From the IMG/VR virus record IMGVR_UViG_3300019124_000038, positions 82,500-146,499 of that record: a stretch of DNA of 64,000 bases; one strand, written 5' to 3'. Of this stretch, positions 48,003 through 56,662 are shown one piece after another. The stretch's first letter is position 1; each line of letters starts with the position of its first letter. A model generated the notes under the pieces. It was not told where the DNA came from and did no database searches. It was given only the letters and a program-made list of their open reading frames with translations. Source of the stretch: a virus. Made by a program: the position numbers and the translations under genes.

Positions 48003-48320
48003 TTACACCCCCATTCTTAAAAGACGAGAACGGTTTGGCTGTTTTTCTACTCGAATGCCCTCGAAGGGATTCCCTTGGATGTTCAAACGTTGTCGATAGT
48101 CACCGACCATCTTAGCGACATTTTGCCTCATCCCATGTGTCAACTGATTCTGAGAGTGCGTTGCATTGACAACTAGCGTTTCTCCATTTCGAAAACGATA
48201 GCTTGTCTCGCCGCGAAGATCAAGGTTAACAACCAAGCAGTCATGACGAACGCAGTAGTAGGAACGATGCAGACCGCCACCATCATGCTCCATTTGGTGG
48301 CCACACACTAAGCATCTCAT
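48003..48320 (-). CDS. Zinc-ribbon protein
   Basis: 105 residues. CLVCGH at residues 3-8 and CVRHDC 15 residues later form the zinc site; beta strands and a basic C-terminus follow. Adjacent to another zinc-ribbon gene (47643), so they may be partners or old paralogues. Confidence 0.6.
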   Translation of the reverse strand: MRCLVCGHQMEHDGGGLHRSYYCVRHDCLVVNLDLRGETSYRFRNGETLVVNATHSQNQLTHGMRQNVAKMVGDYRQRLNIQGNPFEGIRVEKQPNRSRLLRMGV

Positions 48321-48337
48321 ATTCGACGCTAACCTCC

Positions 48338-48559
48338 TTAGAACTCGACGAGAATCGTTCCGTTCAAAATGTCGTAAAACGTTACGGTCACTTCATTGTG
48401 TTCTCCACGAACAACGAACGTATCGCGGTTGACCCATTCCTTAATCTTGCCGTCAAAAACAAGACCCCGAGCATGATGGTGAACACGAACCGTAATGCCA
48501 ACTGGCAACTTCTTTTGAATATCTGCGGTATGCATCATAAACACGGTCAAGCGTTTCAT
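48338..48559 (-). CDS. Unknown small beta-rich protein
   Basis: 73 residues from ATG 48559; overlaps nothing but sits a few bases after the endonuclease V stop. Beta-barrel-like strand pattern (GITVRVHHHARGLVFDGKI). No family recognised. Confidence 0.6.
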   Translation of the reverse strand: MKRLTVFMMHTADIQKKLPVGITVRVHHHARGLVFDGKIKEWVNRDTFVVRGEHNEVTVTFYDILNGTILVEF

Positions 48560-48563
48560 TTGC

Positions 48564-49208
48564 TTACGCACCTCCTGTTCGAAGTGTAGTATCAGCCATC
48601 TTGGTAATGATTGGATACTTGCTATCTTCTGTCGTCAAATGTAAAGTATGGTCGATTGCTTCCTCCAAAGTGATTCGGTTGCCTACCGAAACATACTGGC
48701 ATTTCGCCCCCGTTCGCGTTCGGAGACATGCGGCAAGAACTTCACCCTCATGCTCAATCAAGGTATACGCACCCTTGATACTAGGCGGCTCTAGGATTGC
48801 TCCAAGATCACGAAACGGATTCTTAGCTATCCCGATGGTAGGCTTGTCTATAACAAAGGAAGCGTGTGTAGCAAGTCCCAAGCGACGCGGATGCCAGATG
48901 CCATTGCCATCAAAAAACACTAGATCGGGGTCGATGTTGCGCTTTTGCCAAGCCGCTAAGAATGCGGGCATCTCACGGAAAGAAAGCATACTCGGCACGT
49001 ATGGTTCCATTGTGAAAATTCTTGCTGTTACAATTTCAAGAACCTTATGTGTAGCATATTCCATCGTAACGATTGCCGCCGATGCAGTCCCATCATTCCC
49101 ATATGCCACATCTACCCCGCTGACGATCTTTGGCTGACTAACCAGTGGCTCAATGGAAATTCGTTGTCGCATTGATTCTTGAAGAGCGATCTTCTCTTCA
49201 AGTTTCAT
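48564..49208 (-). CDS. nfi: Endonuclease V
   Basis: 214 residues from ATG 49208 (GGAG 8 bases upstream). GVDVAY (metal Asp), FDGNGIWHPRRLGLATH and IGIAKNPF are the hallmark blocks of deoxyinosine 3-prime endonuclease. It nicks DNA near deaminated adenine and also inosine-containing RNA. In a phage-like element it may help with repair, host DNA breakdown or restriction of edited nucleic acids. Confidence 0.94.
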   Translation of the reverse strand: MKLEEKIALQESMRQRISIEPLVSQPKIVSGVDVAYGNDGTASAAIVTMEYATHKVLEIVTARIFTMEPYVPSMLSFREMPAFLAAWQKRNIDPDLVFFDGNGIWHPRRLGLATHASFVIDKPTIGIAKNPFRDLGAILEPPSIKGAYTLIEHEGEVLAACLRTRTGAKCQYVSVGNRITLEEAIDHTLHLTTEDSKYPIITKMADTTLRTGGA

Positions 49209-49219
49209 GTTGACCACTC

Positions 49220-49417
49220 CTACTCAAAAATCGTTTTAATACTACCGATAACGACGAGGGTGAGGACAATTCCGATCAGAACGCCCCACATCAGCGTTGT
49301 GGACAGTACGCCAATTCCGATTAGATAAAAAATGAGCCAGACAATGCCGCCCACAACAAGACCGATGAAAATTCCAATCACAAGCAATGCCATCAATGCT
49401 CCGCCAAAATCATACAT
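49220..49417 (-). CDS. Small polytopic membrane protein
   Basis: 65 residues from ATG 49417, AAGGAGG upstream. Almost wholly hydrophobic: two long glycine-rich helices. Own promoter at 49439-49467. Holin-like in shape, but no lysin gene is near. Confidence 0.65.
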   Translation of the reverse strand: MYDFGGALMALLVIGIFIGLVVGGIVWLIFYLIGIGVLSTTLMWGVLIGIVLTLVVIGSIKTIFE

Positions 49418-49438
49418 TCTACCAACCTCCTTGGCTAT

Positions 49439-49467
49439 ATTATACATGTATTATAGAAGCTAGTCAA
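49439..49467 (-). promoter_or_regulatory. Sigma-A promoter overlapping a stop codon
   Basis: Minus strand TTGACT (49467-49462), 17-base spacer, TATAAT (49444-49439). The -35 box overlaps the TAG stop of the 49460 gene. Confidence 0.8.
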
Positions 49468-49663
49468 CCCGAACGCATATGATGAAATCGCCTAAATCAT
49501 CTCCCATACGATCAACACGAATAACTCGTAGCTTGTCAAGACCGCGAATGTCAAACACCGTACCCTCACGGAGACAACGAAGCTCCTGCGGATTTTTGAT
49601 CGGATAGTATCTATCTGAGCCTATACCACGGGGATGACAGTATAGAATACCTACCTTGTTCAT
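49460..49663 (-). CDS. GLG-family small protein
   Basis: 67 residues from ATG 49663. YPIKNPQELRCLREGTVFDIRGLDKLRVIRV contains the family pattern: a helix, a Gly-x-x-h-x-h turn, then xGLxxLxV. The paralogues are at 52060, 52389, 52701, 52915, 55310, 55578, 55852, 56156 and 60842. No known domain. Confidence 0.7.
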   Translation of the reverse strand: MNKVGILYCHPRGIGSDRYYPIKNPQELRCLREGTVFDIRGLDKLRVIRVDRMGDDLGDFIICVRVD

Positions 49664-49702
49664 TGCCATCCTCCTTTACAGAAGGAGGAGCAAGCCGAAG
49701 CC

Positions 49703-50599
49703 CTACTCCTCTGCAAAGTAATCCTGACGCTGATGAAACTCGCGTCCGTTCCAGAGCCGTACCGCACAACCGAAAGTTTTACCAGTCGGACGATGGATGT
49801 ACCAAGTACGAATGTAGTGGCGTGTGCGCTCGTAGTCTACATCCGAGTTGGCATCTTGCGTGAATTGTTTGGTAAAATATTCGATTCTAAGGATGAAGTC
49901 ACATCGACCAAACTTCCAGTCGTAGAACTTGCTCTCCTCGGTATCCATCGGATGCGGCTTGCTGATCTTGCGGAGAAGATCGTCAAGAGAGAACGGCGGC
50001 ACTCGTTCAGCACCAGAACCCGTGCGGAGGTGACGTGTAAAGCCACCATTCTCAGGCTCATACCGATTGAAAATCCAATTAACACGGTTTCTCAATTGGG
50101 ACTCGTATGCCCGCCACACTTCGCTCATGTCTTCGCCCCAAGGCTCCAGACGAACATCAGGAAGGTTCAGGTAATTGGAATTGCGACGCGGGCGTGGTGG
50201 CTCATATCCAAGGCTCATTTCAGATGTAGGAGAGGTACGTGTGGAACGCTGTTCCCGACGCATCTCATTGCGCTCCTCCTGCTCCATACGAGTCATCAAT
50301 CCCACGATCTCTTCGATCTGTTGCTCCGTGATTGGAGTCGTTGTTCTAGTAGTTGGAGCGGTAGCTTCTGCCAAACCTTCCAGCATAGGAGAGGGTCGGT
50401 CATCTTCTACCGTTTCTGTGGTAAAAACCACTTGCGGCGTTCGGCGTTGCTGTCGGCTCGATGACCGAGTTCGCGCTGGAAAGGGCGGATTGAACGATCC
50501 ATTGGCAGTACTTCGTACTACATACCTCACAAACTCTTCCTGTTCACTAGAACTACGAGCAACTACTTCATTATCGGGGTCACGACGATTGCGCGGCAT
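49703..50599 (-). CDS. Unknown protein with disordered Arg/Thr/Ser-rich N-terminus
   Basis: 298 residues. The first 145 residues are disordered and Arg, Glu, Thr, Ser and Pro rich; the folded C-terminal domain (about 150-298) has several Trp, Tyr and Arg and a FILRIEYFTKQF strand. It lies directly downstream of a class II glutamine amidotransferase, so it could be a partner or substrate of the amidoligase/amidotransferase set. Confidence 0.65.
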   Translation of the reverse strand: MPRNRRDPDNEVVARSSSEQEEFVRYVVRSTANGSFNPPFPARTRSSSRQQRRTPQVVFTTETVEDDRPSPMLEGLAEATAPTTRTTTPITEQQIEEIVGLMTRMEQEERNEMRREQRSTRTSPTSEMSLGYEPPRPRRNSNYLNLPDVRLEPWGEDMSEVWRAYESQLRNRVNWIFNRYEPENGGFTRHLRTGSGAERVPPFSLDDLLRKISKPHPMDTEESKFYDWKFGRCDFILRIEYFTKQFTQDANSDVDYERTRHYIRTWYIHRPTGKTFGCAVRLWNGREFHQRQDYFAEE

Positions 50600-50613
50600 T
50601 TATCATACCTCCC

Positions 50614-51741
50614 TTAGAGTGCAGAAATAGACTCTTTCCCTTCGTTTACTTCCTGAGCTTTCTTCATGTAGCCTTTCTTGAAGCCATTCTCGAAGCCGAT
50701 GCTGTAAATCTCTTCGATCTCCTGCTCTCGCTTGTAGTAGCCTTCACTCTGCCCCATAGCGAACGCCCGCGCCTTTTCAGACTCGATCAGGTCATGCAGG
50801 GAGATCGCATCGTCAGCACCGATCTGATCTTCGATCTTCTTTAACACAGACGGAAACTTCGTCACATGTGCCAGCACATCAAACCCATTCGGTAGGTCGC
50901 CTTTCAGCGGGTCGTAGCCGCCGTATGCGCTGAGAGCTTTGAAGTTCGTATCAAAGCTGATCGGCTCTTGCTTTAACTGCTCCTCTGCTTTGTCAGCATT
51001 GGTATCGAAGAAATAAATTGCTTGTCTTTTCGGCTCGATGAAGGTCAGATCAGCAGGATTCACCGCCGCTATTGGAACTTCCGCATTGGCGCAAGAGATG
51101 CCGTAGGTGAGATATGACTGCATCGACGCAAAGATGATGATGTTCAGGCTGTCGATGTAAGTCATGATGATCGGCATGGTATCGCGGACAATCCACATTT
51201 GGGACGGGAAAAACTTGCGGATGAATGCGAAAGTGAATGCTCCCTCCAGATCGTTTGCTACACTTGCCATCTTTTGAGCTGTCAATCGAAGACCCATGCG
51301 GTCTACCAGTCGGAAGATAACTTCAGAGTCAACTTCACCAGCTCGTCCCATATTATAGCGGGTGAACAGACGATCATCATTATCAATCCACCCATTGTGA
51401 ATGCCTACAGTAGAGTAAGTTTCAATCGGGTGGTTGTTCACGTTGTTGTCGGGAGAGCCTTGCGTAGCGGCTCGGGTGTGGAGCAGAATGTTTACAGTGT
51501 CATTTGTGATGTTTTCTTCCACCCAGTCACTCCAAGATGCGGTGCTAGTCAGTTCTTCGCCAGTGATTTGATACTTGAAAACAGCCGTGGTTCGGTCTTT
51601 TTTCCCGACCGCGATACCAGCCGCATCTCCGCCACGAGCATCGTTTGCTACCAAAATTCCTTCTGCCAGCTTACGGATATAAGCCAGCTCCTGCTTAGTA
51701 CGTTCCTGCGGGAACATCAAGATACCGCCGATTCCACACAT
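50614..51741 (-). CDS. Class II glutamine amidotransferase-like protein (first copy)
   Basis: 375 residues. N-terminal nucleophile Cys2 (MCGIGGI), then HTRAATQG and HNGWIDN, which line the glutamine site of Ntn-type GATases (PurF/GlmS). There is no phosphoribosyl or SIS domain; the C-terminal 140 residues are unrecognised and helical (YKREQEIEEIYSIGF). It would release ammonia from glutamine for a partner; the amidoligase-like genes of the same region are candidates. Confidence 0.88.
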   Translation of the reverse strand: MCGIGGILMFPQERTKQELAYIRKLAEGILVANDARGGDAAGIAVGKKDRTTAVFKYQITGEELTSTASWSDWVEENITNDTVNILLHTRAATQGSPDNNVNNHPIETYSTVGIHNGWIDNDDRLFTRYNMGRAGEVDSEVIFRLVDRMGLRLTAQKMASVANDLEGAFTFAFIRKFFPSQMWIVRDTMPIIMTYIDSLNIIIFASMQSYLTYGISCANAEVPIAAVNPADLTFIEPKRQAIYFFDTNADKAEEQLKQEPISFDTNFKALSAYGGYDPLKGDLPNGFDVLAHVTKFPSVLKKIEDQIGADDAISLHDLIESEKARAFAMGQSEGYYKREQEIEEIYSIGFENGFKKGYMKKAQEVNEGKESISAL

Positions 51742-51758
51742 CCGTCATCTCTCCTTTA

Positions 51759-51995
51759 TTATCGACTAAAAATTGTTTCAACACAGGCATTCAAAATTCT
51801 CTGTTCAAAAACAGAGCCCAATTGTGCTTCCCGATAAACAGAAACTCCATTAGGTTGCAAGACATGATAGTGAAATTGATCGGGATATGCGATGATGCTC
51901 CGCACCATAATTTCAAAATCATTTTTAATACCTTTGACAGTGCCAGCCGAAACAAAACCATCCGCCACTAGCTCTTCCTTATTAGGGAATGTCAT
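51759..51995 (-). CDS. Unknown small protein
   Basis: 78 residues from ATG 51995. Short alpha/beta mix with a VSAGTVKGIKNDFEIMVRS segment. It is first in the transcript that leads to the amidotransferase. No family recognised. Confidence 0.6.
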   Translation of the reverse strand: MTFPNKEELVADGFVSAGTVKGIKNDFEIMVRSIIAYPDQFHYHVLQPNGVSVYREAQLGSVFEQRILNACVETIFSR

Positions 51996-52027
51996 TGTGT
52001 TCCTTCCTTCCATTGTGTTATATCTGT

Positions 52028-52055
52028 ATTATATCAATCTAGCAAAAAAAGTCAA
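52028..52055 (-). promoter_or_regulatory. Sigma-A promoter of the amidotransferase unit
   Basis: Minus strand TTGACT (52055-52050), 16-base T-rich spacer, TATAAT (52033-52028), directly after the 52060 gene stop. Confidence 0.72.
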
Positions 52056-52059
52056 CACT

Positions 52060-52392
52060 CTAGCTTGCGGCAAAACAAATGGTAGTGCAGACCTCGAAGT
52101 GCTTACAGTAATCGCACATCGAATTTTCCCAGTCGGGCGGAAGAGCGTCAGTAGAAACACCCTCTATCGGCTCGAACTCGTACCCAAGACCAAGCCGCTT
52201 AATCAGCCGAGAGATGCGCGGGCTAGGAGTTTGAAGACGCGCTTCGATTACCCCGTCTTGACTTCCGCGAACTTGCATCTTGCCGATGCCTTCGATGTTC
52301 ATGGTATTACCCGACATGATACGTTCCCTTGGCGGATTGGCGATAGGATACTCGCCGATAGTCAACCCCTTGTAGTGGACACGAAGAATCAT
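52060..52392 (-). CDS. GLG-family protein with Cys-rich tail
   Basis: 110 residues from ATG 52392 (GGAGGAGGGAG upstream). Family core YPIANPPRERIMSGNTMNIE followed by GIGKMQV near residues 15-45, then a C-terminal extension with CDYCKHFEVCTTIC, a likely zinc site. Confidence 0.68.
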   Translation of the reverse strand: MILRVHYKGLTIGEYPIANPPRERIMSGNTMNIEGIGKMQVRGSQDGVIEARLQTPSPRISRLIKRLGLGYEFEPIEGVSTDALPPDWENSMCDYCKHFEVCTTICFAAS

Positions 52393-52595
52393 ACTGCTCC
52401 CTCCTCCCCAATTTTTTGACACATGTACCAGATCAGCTCTTCCCCATCCTGCTCGATGCGGCTAACGTCAATATATCCAAGATTACGGATAAGAAGGATG
52501 TTCCCCTCCCGAATGGTGACAGAAGAGGGAACCTTCACATTGTACGTTCCGACATATTCCGTGCCATAGTAAAGAACCATACAGCGTTGTCTCAT
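52389..52595 (-). CDS. GLG-family small protein
   Basis: 68 residues. Family core VTIREGNILLIRNLGYIDVSRI; N-terminal strand CMVLYYGTEYVGTY as in the paralogues. It overlaps the next family member by 4 bases. Confidence 0.68.
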   Translation of the reverse strand: MRQRCMVLYYGTEYVGTYNVKVPSSVTIREGNILLIRNLGYIDVSRIEQDGEELIWYMCQKIGEEGAV

Positions 52596-52610
52596 AGTTG
52601 CGGCTCCTTT

Positions 52611-52688
52611 CTACCTGCGAATCGTGCCGCCGAGACGACGAATCATATCCACGAGTTCGTCTGTGTTAAGATCGAATTTTTGACGCAT
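52611..52688 (-). CDS. Tiny (25-residue) basic peptide
   Basis: ATG 52688 with GGGGGTGT upstream. A short amphipathic helix (LNTDELVDMIRRLGG) with a basic end. It fits the 80-base gap between two GLG-family genes, in the same strand. Tentative because of size. Confidence 0.35.
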   Translation of the reverse strand: MRQKFDLNTDELVDMIRRLGGTIRR

Positions 52689-52700
52689 ACAGACACCCCC

Positions 52701-52922
52701 TTACATATACATTACTCGATAGCGAACTTCATTGTGATGTGCGTGAAATGTAGGCTTAATTTCGGCGACGATCAATGCGCCAAGCCCCTTGATTTTGAAT
52801 ACGTCACCACGCCGCACCTTCAGGAGAATTTCGCGCATTGCTTCTGCGTTGATAATCTCGTGCTCTTCACCAAGAGAAACCAGCCATGCTTTGATCGGTT
52901 TTTTCTGCGGGTGACTAGGCAT
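52701..52922 (-). CDS. GLG-family small protein
   Basis: 73 residues, CAAGGAG upstream. Core REILLKVRRGDVFKIKGLG then ALIVAEI, the clearest form of the motif (xKGLGxLxV). It overlaps the following gene by 8 bases. Confidence 0.72.
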   Translation of the reverse strand: MPSHPQKKPIKAWLVSLGEEHEIINAEAMREILLKVRRGDVFKIKGLGALIVAEIKPTFHAHHNEVRYRVMYM

Positions 52923-53334
52923 GACTTTTTATCTCCTTGTAAACCAGATAACACATAAAGAAATACTCTCCTGTATCTGGATTCGTACCCCACCCACGCA
53001 CCTCGATAACCCCAAGCCCTCTGATATGGAACTCTGTTCCGATAGAGCGGTCAGACTCAACAATAGTATGGGGATTAGAAATGTGGTATCGCTTAAACAA
53101 TCCCATCATTCTTTGATCTTCAAATACGTCAATGTAAGAACAAACGGGCTTTGGTGATAGTGTCGATTTTTTGACCCAAATGGTGGAGCCTCCCTCGCAT
53201 GTTCTGCAACAGCCAGCAAATGGATTAAACATATCATCGTCCCGTTCTTCATGGTCGGGATCAACACCACTCCCCTTACAGTCAGGACAAATGATTTCTA
53301 TCTCTGTTTCTGATTCGAGCAAGTAGATTCCCAT
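52915..53334 (-). CDS. GLG-family protein with N-terminal zinc domain
   Basis: 139 residues from ATG 53334. Residues 15-55 hold CPDCKGSGV and CCRTCEGG, like the DnaJ central zinc repeats; the C-terminal half has the family core (RSIGTEFHIRGLGVIEVRGW). A modular version of the family. Function unknown. Confidence 0.7.
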   Translation of the reverse strand: MGIYLLESETEIEIICPDCKGSGVDPDHEERDDDMFNPFAGCCRTCEGGSTIWVKKSTLSPKPVCSYIDVFEDQRMMGLFKRYHISNPHTIVESDRSIGTEFHIRGLGVIEVRGWGTNPDTGEYFFMCYLVYKEIKSHA

Positions 53335-53383
53335 GTTTCTCAACTCCTCTCCCCAAGGGGAAGGCGGTGGTCTAGACCGCCTG

Positions 53384-53656
53384 TTATTGATTGAGCATTC
53401 CGTATATCTCAATTAATGCTAGGTCATGTTGAAGACTCTCTTCTCGAACAAGAGCGGTAAGAAACTTCTTTGTCGTCTGCATAAAATAGTCTGTGGTATA
53501 GCCCCATAGGTGGATGTTCAGAAGCCATCTGTCAAACACCCAAAATCGGTTATCTGAGATGGCTTCGTGCATATCTCTCACCGAGCGAAGGCATACTCCA
53601 TTAGCAAACAGATATCCATTTCTAACTTCATACTGAATGGGTAATGGCACTCTCAT
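53384..53656 (-). CDS. Unknown protein downstream of the amidoligase-like gene
   Basis: 90 residues from ATG 53656, starting right after the amidoligase-like stop. Mixed, with RFWVFDRWLLNIHLWGY. A G/C-rich hairpin (GGCGGT/ACCGCC) lies after it at about 53366-53384. No family recognised. Confidence 0.6.
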   Translation of the reverse strand: MRVPLPIQYEVRNGYLFANGVCLRSVRDMHEAISDNRFWVFDRWLLNIHLWGYTTDYFMQTTKKFLTALVREESLQHDLALIEIYGMLNQ

Positions 53657-53658
53657 TG

Positions 53659-54969
53659 TTACACCGCCTGTTTGAAGATCATTGCACCCAAGCCCTTGTC
53701 CCATGCCACGATACGCTCTTCTCCGATCTGATCGAACAGCTCGTTGAACTTACGAATCTCCACATTCAGGCGACGCGCCGCTTTAGTACGCCATTCGCCC
53801 GCAGAAGTGCAGTCCGTGATCGCTTGAAGGATAATCGTCTCGATGAGCTTGTCCTTCTTATCACTGTCGATCAGCTTAGGAGTGTACAGGTATTCCTCGA
53901 TTTGCCGCCAGCTCTTACCTTGGATACGCAGGAGAGATGCAGGGGTAATCGCAATCTTGGTCAGGATATCGTAGGCAATCGGAGAGATCGAAAGAAGCTC
54001 TGCCTTGAACCAGCTCACCATCTGACTAGAGATGGTCTGGAACTTCTCGATATCCTCTTGGTCGATATCGCTGGTGTCACTCTCCCGTTCCCCGCCGCCA
54101 TAGTTGGCGAACTTTTTCGTCAAGGCTACGCGTTCCTCATAGTCTTCCTGCTTCATCAGAATGACTCCCAGTTGCGAAAGATCAATTGCTTTGTAGATCA
54201 TAGCAACCTCCAGAGCTACAAGTGCGGTAGCATACGCGGGGGAAAGAACCGTATCGGGATAGCGGGCTTCGACATGGAAACGGTCTAATTCTCGACTGTT
54301 AGCGAAGTGAGAGGGATTCATGTTGAGCATGGTGTACTTACCGTACTTCTCGTTGAGTTCAGCCTGAATGACTTCCATCGGTTTGTTGATCGGCGAGTAA
54401 TCAAACAACGGCTGTCGAAACAATGTGTAGCGTGTCATTGCTTCCGCTGTAGCACCAGCCGACGCAATCCAGTAGAGTTCGGGCGCGAAGATACGGTGGA
54501 GCTGGTAGAGGTTCGCAAGAATGATCGTCGGCACATTCTTCTCCAGCTCAGAAAGACCGTGACTGGAGTAGCCAGCAAGCAAATGAATATGCATTCCCGT
54601 ATGGTAGGACGTGTAGAAGTCGAGGCTACGCATTTCGTCCATGATCTTCTTGTTCATCTCGTACATGGTCTTCCAGTTAAAGCGGCGACCAACAGTAATC
54701 ATCTCTACGCCGTTCGGCACGGAGCCGTCACGGGTGACTTCCTTGATTCCGTATTCACCTACGATATCGACGGAGTGCGTTGGCTTGAACATGTCGCGAA
54801 GCTGATGTTCGGCCTCACGAAGATTACGTTCGTCAGGTACATGCACCTCGAACTCTTCGCCGACTTTGAGAATCTTTGCAAAAATCATCCTCCAATATTC
54901 GGTATCCCGTGTGGTCAGGCGACCGAGACGACTGGTGTTAAACGACAACTTCTCAAACAGTTTCGACAT
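53659..54969 (-). CDS. Amidoligase-like protein (third type)
   Basis: 436 residues. The amidoligase_2 landmarks are present in order: VGEEFEVHVP (metal Glu pair), VPNGVEMITVGR, SYHTGMHIHLLAGY and RFHVEARYPDTVLSPAYATALVALE. A C-terminal helical region of about 130 residues is added. It is larger than the 41067 enzyme and distant from it. It probably forms amide bonds with ATP; the substrate is unknown. Confidence 0.8.
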   Translation of the reverse strand: MSKLFEKLSFNTSRLGRLTTRDTEYWRMIFAKILKVGEEFEVHVPDERNLREAEHQLRDMFKPTHSVDIVGEYGIKEVTRDGSVPNGVEMITVGRRFNWKTMYEMNKKIMDEMRSLDFYTSYHTGMHIHLLAGYSSHGLSELEKNVPTIILANLYQLHRIFAPELYWIASAGATAEAMTRYTLFRQPLFDYSPINKPMEVIQAELNEKYGKYTMLNMNPSHFANSRELDRFHVEARYPDTVLSPAYATALVALEVAMIYKAIDLSQLGVILMKQEDYEERVALTKKFANYGGGERESDTSDIDQEDIEKFQTISSQMVSWFKAELLSISPIAYDILTKIAITPASLLRIQGKSWRQIEEYLYTPKLIDSDKKDKLIETIILQAITDCTSAGEWRTKAARRLNVEIRKFNELFDQIGEERIVAWDKGLGAMIFKQAV

Positions 54970-54981
54970 GGCTTGTCCTCC

Positions 54982-55260
54982 TTAGCGGTAGATGTATCGT
55001 TTCGGTGGAGTGTAGCTCAGATAGACGCGCACGATACCATCATCATAATCCCAACGTACTTCGCTGACCTCGCACCAGTAACCTTGAATCTTGACCTTAT
55101 GATAGCTAGCCGGAACTTGCATGTGCATGGAGTTGGTCTCGATCTCCTTCACAATCATATAGTCCCGATCTACGACCTTCCCTTCGAACATCCCTTCAAT
55201 GCCGAGATCATTGTCGTAGCGGTCAACCAGTTTCAGTAGGAAGCGCATTTTCCACGGCAT
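54982..55260 (-). CDS. Unknown beta-rich small protein
   Basis: 92 residues from ATG 55260. Beta strands and a KIQGYWCEVSEVRWD segment, reminiscent of the GLG core (I-x-G-x-x-x-x-V), but weak. It precedes the amidoligase-like gene. Confidence 0.6.
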   Translation of the reverse strand: MPWKMRFLLKLVDRYDNDLGIEGMFEGKVVDRDYMIVKEIETNSMHMQVPASYHKVKIQGYWCEVSEVRWDYDDGIVRVYLSYTPPKRYIYR

Positions 55261-55309
55261 CACCAAACACCTCCATATTGATAGTAGAACATATCATCAC
55301 ACGAGTCAT

Positions 55310-55603
55310 CTAGGAACTCCCTTTAAAGGTAGAGAACTTCACGAGGAATCGGCAAGACAATATCAGAACCTCTTCCTTTGTCGCATTTATCCCGCCGACG
55401 AAGTAGTCGTGCACCGATACTCTCGAATCTTCGACCACAAGAGAACCAAGATTGGAAATAAGGAGAATATCGTTGCTGTTCAGGTCTTTCAGCTTCTCCC
55501 AATTTTTCTGAGGATTTTGGACACAAAAACGGTATGTAGTGCCGCTATAATCCTCGACTACTACTGAGATGCGGCGTTCAGGCTTGTTCAGTCTCGCCGT
55601 CAA
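55310..55603 (-). CDS. GLG-family small protein
   Basis: 97 residues, TTG 55603 (AAGGGGTGACG 8 bases upstream). Core KLKDLNSNDILLISNLGSL then VVEDSRV. Its start overlaps the end of the 55578 family member by 26 bases. The frame is supported by the family core. Confidence 0.65.
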   Translation of the reverse strand: MTARLNKPERRISVVVEDYSGTTYRFCVQNPQKNWEKLKDLNSNDILLISNLGSLVVEDSRVSVHDYFVGGINATKEEVLILSCRFLVKFSTFKGSS

Positions 55604-55841
55604 GGCACGTCACCCCTTTGCACCATACGAACATATTCGCATTCACACCGTCTCCGTTGTAGTTGATATGATCTCTTTGAAACACACGACCGACCAGAAG
55701 TGTCCCGAGTCCTTTGATCTCCAATCTATCGCCCTCTTCAAGTTCGAGAAGACGTTCCCATGCTTCACTTGGATTCGAGACTTTGAAAAATCTCTCACCG
55801 CTCAGGCGGATATGGATGTTATGCTTGACTGGTAATACCAT
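55578..55841 (-). CDS. GLG-family small protein
   Basis: 87 residues from ATG 55841. Core LLELEEGDRLEIKGLGTLLV with FFKVSNPSEAWE before it: the helix-turn-GLG order is clear. C-terminal strand with two Cys. Confidence 0.72.
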   Translation of the reverse strand: MVLPVKHNIHIRLSGERFFKVSNPSEAWERLLELEEGDRLEIKGLGTLLVGRVFQRDHINYNGDGVNANMFVWCKGVTCLDGETEQA

Positions 55842-55851
55842 CCTATCACTC

Positions 55852-56175
55852 CTACTCGAACCAGTCAATAGGGTAGTATTGATCAACGGTTTCCCCTATT
55901 TTCCAAGCCCGCATACAGTAGAATGTTCGATCTTTACAGCGAACCGAATTATTCCAAGGAGCAGGGTACTCATTGTCATCAACACGAATGACCAAGAGTG
56001 GGTCTTCTACTCCTTGCACCTTGAAGACTGCACCCTTTTTGAGTTCCGTCAGTTGCTCACGGATGCCATCTTGGTTTGCGTTCCTAATGCTATAGTAGTC
56101 CTGCGTCGTTTGTACTCCGCGATGCTCTGACAGTACCACGATATTCGCGACTAGATCAAAAAGAGTGGTTGTCAT
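55852..56175 (-). CDS. GLG-family protein
   Basis: 107 residues from ATG 56175 (AAGGAGAG upstream). Core TELKKGAVFKVQGVEDPLLV after YYSIRNANQDGIREQL. The Leu-Gly is replaced by Val-Glu. It overlaps the 56156 gene by 20 bases. Confidence 0.68.
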   Translation of the reverse strand: MTTTLFDLVANIVVLSEHRGVQTTQDYYSIRNANQDGIREQLTELKKGAVFKVQGVEDPLLVIRVDDNEYPAPWNNSVRCKDRTFYCMRAWKIGETVDQYYPIDWFE

Positions 56176-56662
56176 GATTCTCTCCTTGCTTCCATTTTCT
56201 TTTCTCCCTGAATCTCCGACGCAGTTCTGTGTAATTAATCGGGTTTTCAGGGCGAGTAATCGGAGCAACAATGAATCCAATCTCCACATAAGTAAAGGAG
56301 GGCATCGGATATTCAAACGGTTCCACTCGATAGACGACAAATTCCCCTAATCCCTTGATGTTAAAGATCGCACCAATGCCGATAGACTCTAACTGCTCCC
56401 TGAGTGCCTTGGCATTATTGATCTGATAGCTGATTGCCTGATCGTACAAACTACGAGGGTTGCGAATTTCAAGATGAGCATAGAAGTCCTCTTTTCGTAC
56501 TTTCTGGAGATTATCTTCATGCTGTGAAGTTGGAGAATCATCACCATCAAACAAGACACTAAAGATATTGCCCCGATTGTTACTCCCAATCAATCTTACA
56601 ATTGCCCCTTCCCCATAAAACTCATGAATCACCCTGTCTCCAACTTTAAGTCCCTTCGCCAA
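56156..56662 (-). CDS. GLG-family protein with N-terminal Tudor/CarD-like domain
   Basis: 168 residues from TTG 56662 (10 bases after GGAGG). Residues 4-55 (KVGDRVIHEFYGEGAIVRL) resemble the CarD/UvrD-tail type beta-barrel that binds RNA polymerase or other partners; the C-terminal half has the family core (ESIGIGAIFNIKGLGEFVV). The fusion suggests the GLG proteins act in transcription or on a protein complex. Confidence 0.72.
   Translation of the reverse strand: MAKGLKVGDRVIHEFYGEGAIVRLIGSNNRGNIFSVLFDGDDSPTSQHEDNLQKVRKEDFYAHLEIRNPRSLYDQAISYQINNAKALREQLESIGIGAIFNIKGLGEFVVYRVEPFEYPMPSFTYVEIGFIVAPITRPENPINYTELRRRFREKRKWKQGENHDNHSF

Noticed and set aside
55323-55526. Second minus-strand frame over the 55310 gene
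   Set aside because: The 55310 frame contains the GLG-family core and a proper start. The other frame has neither.
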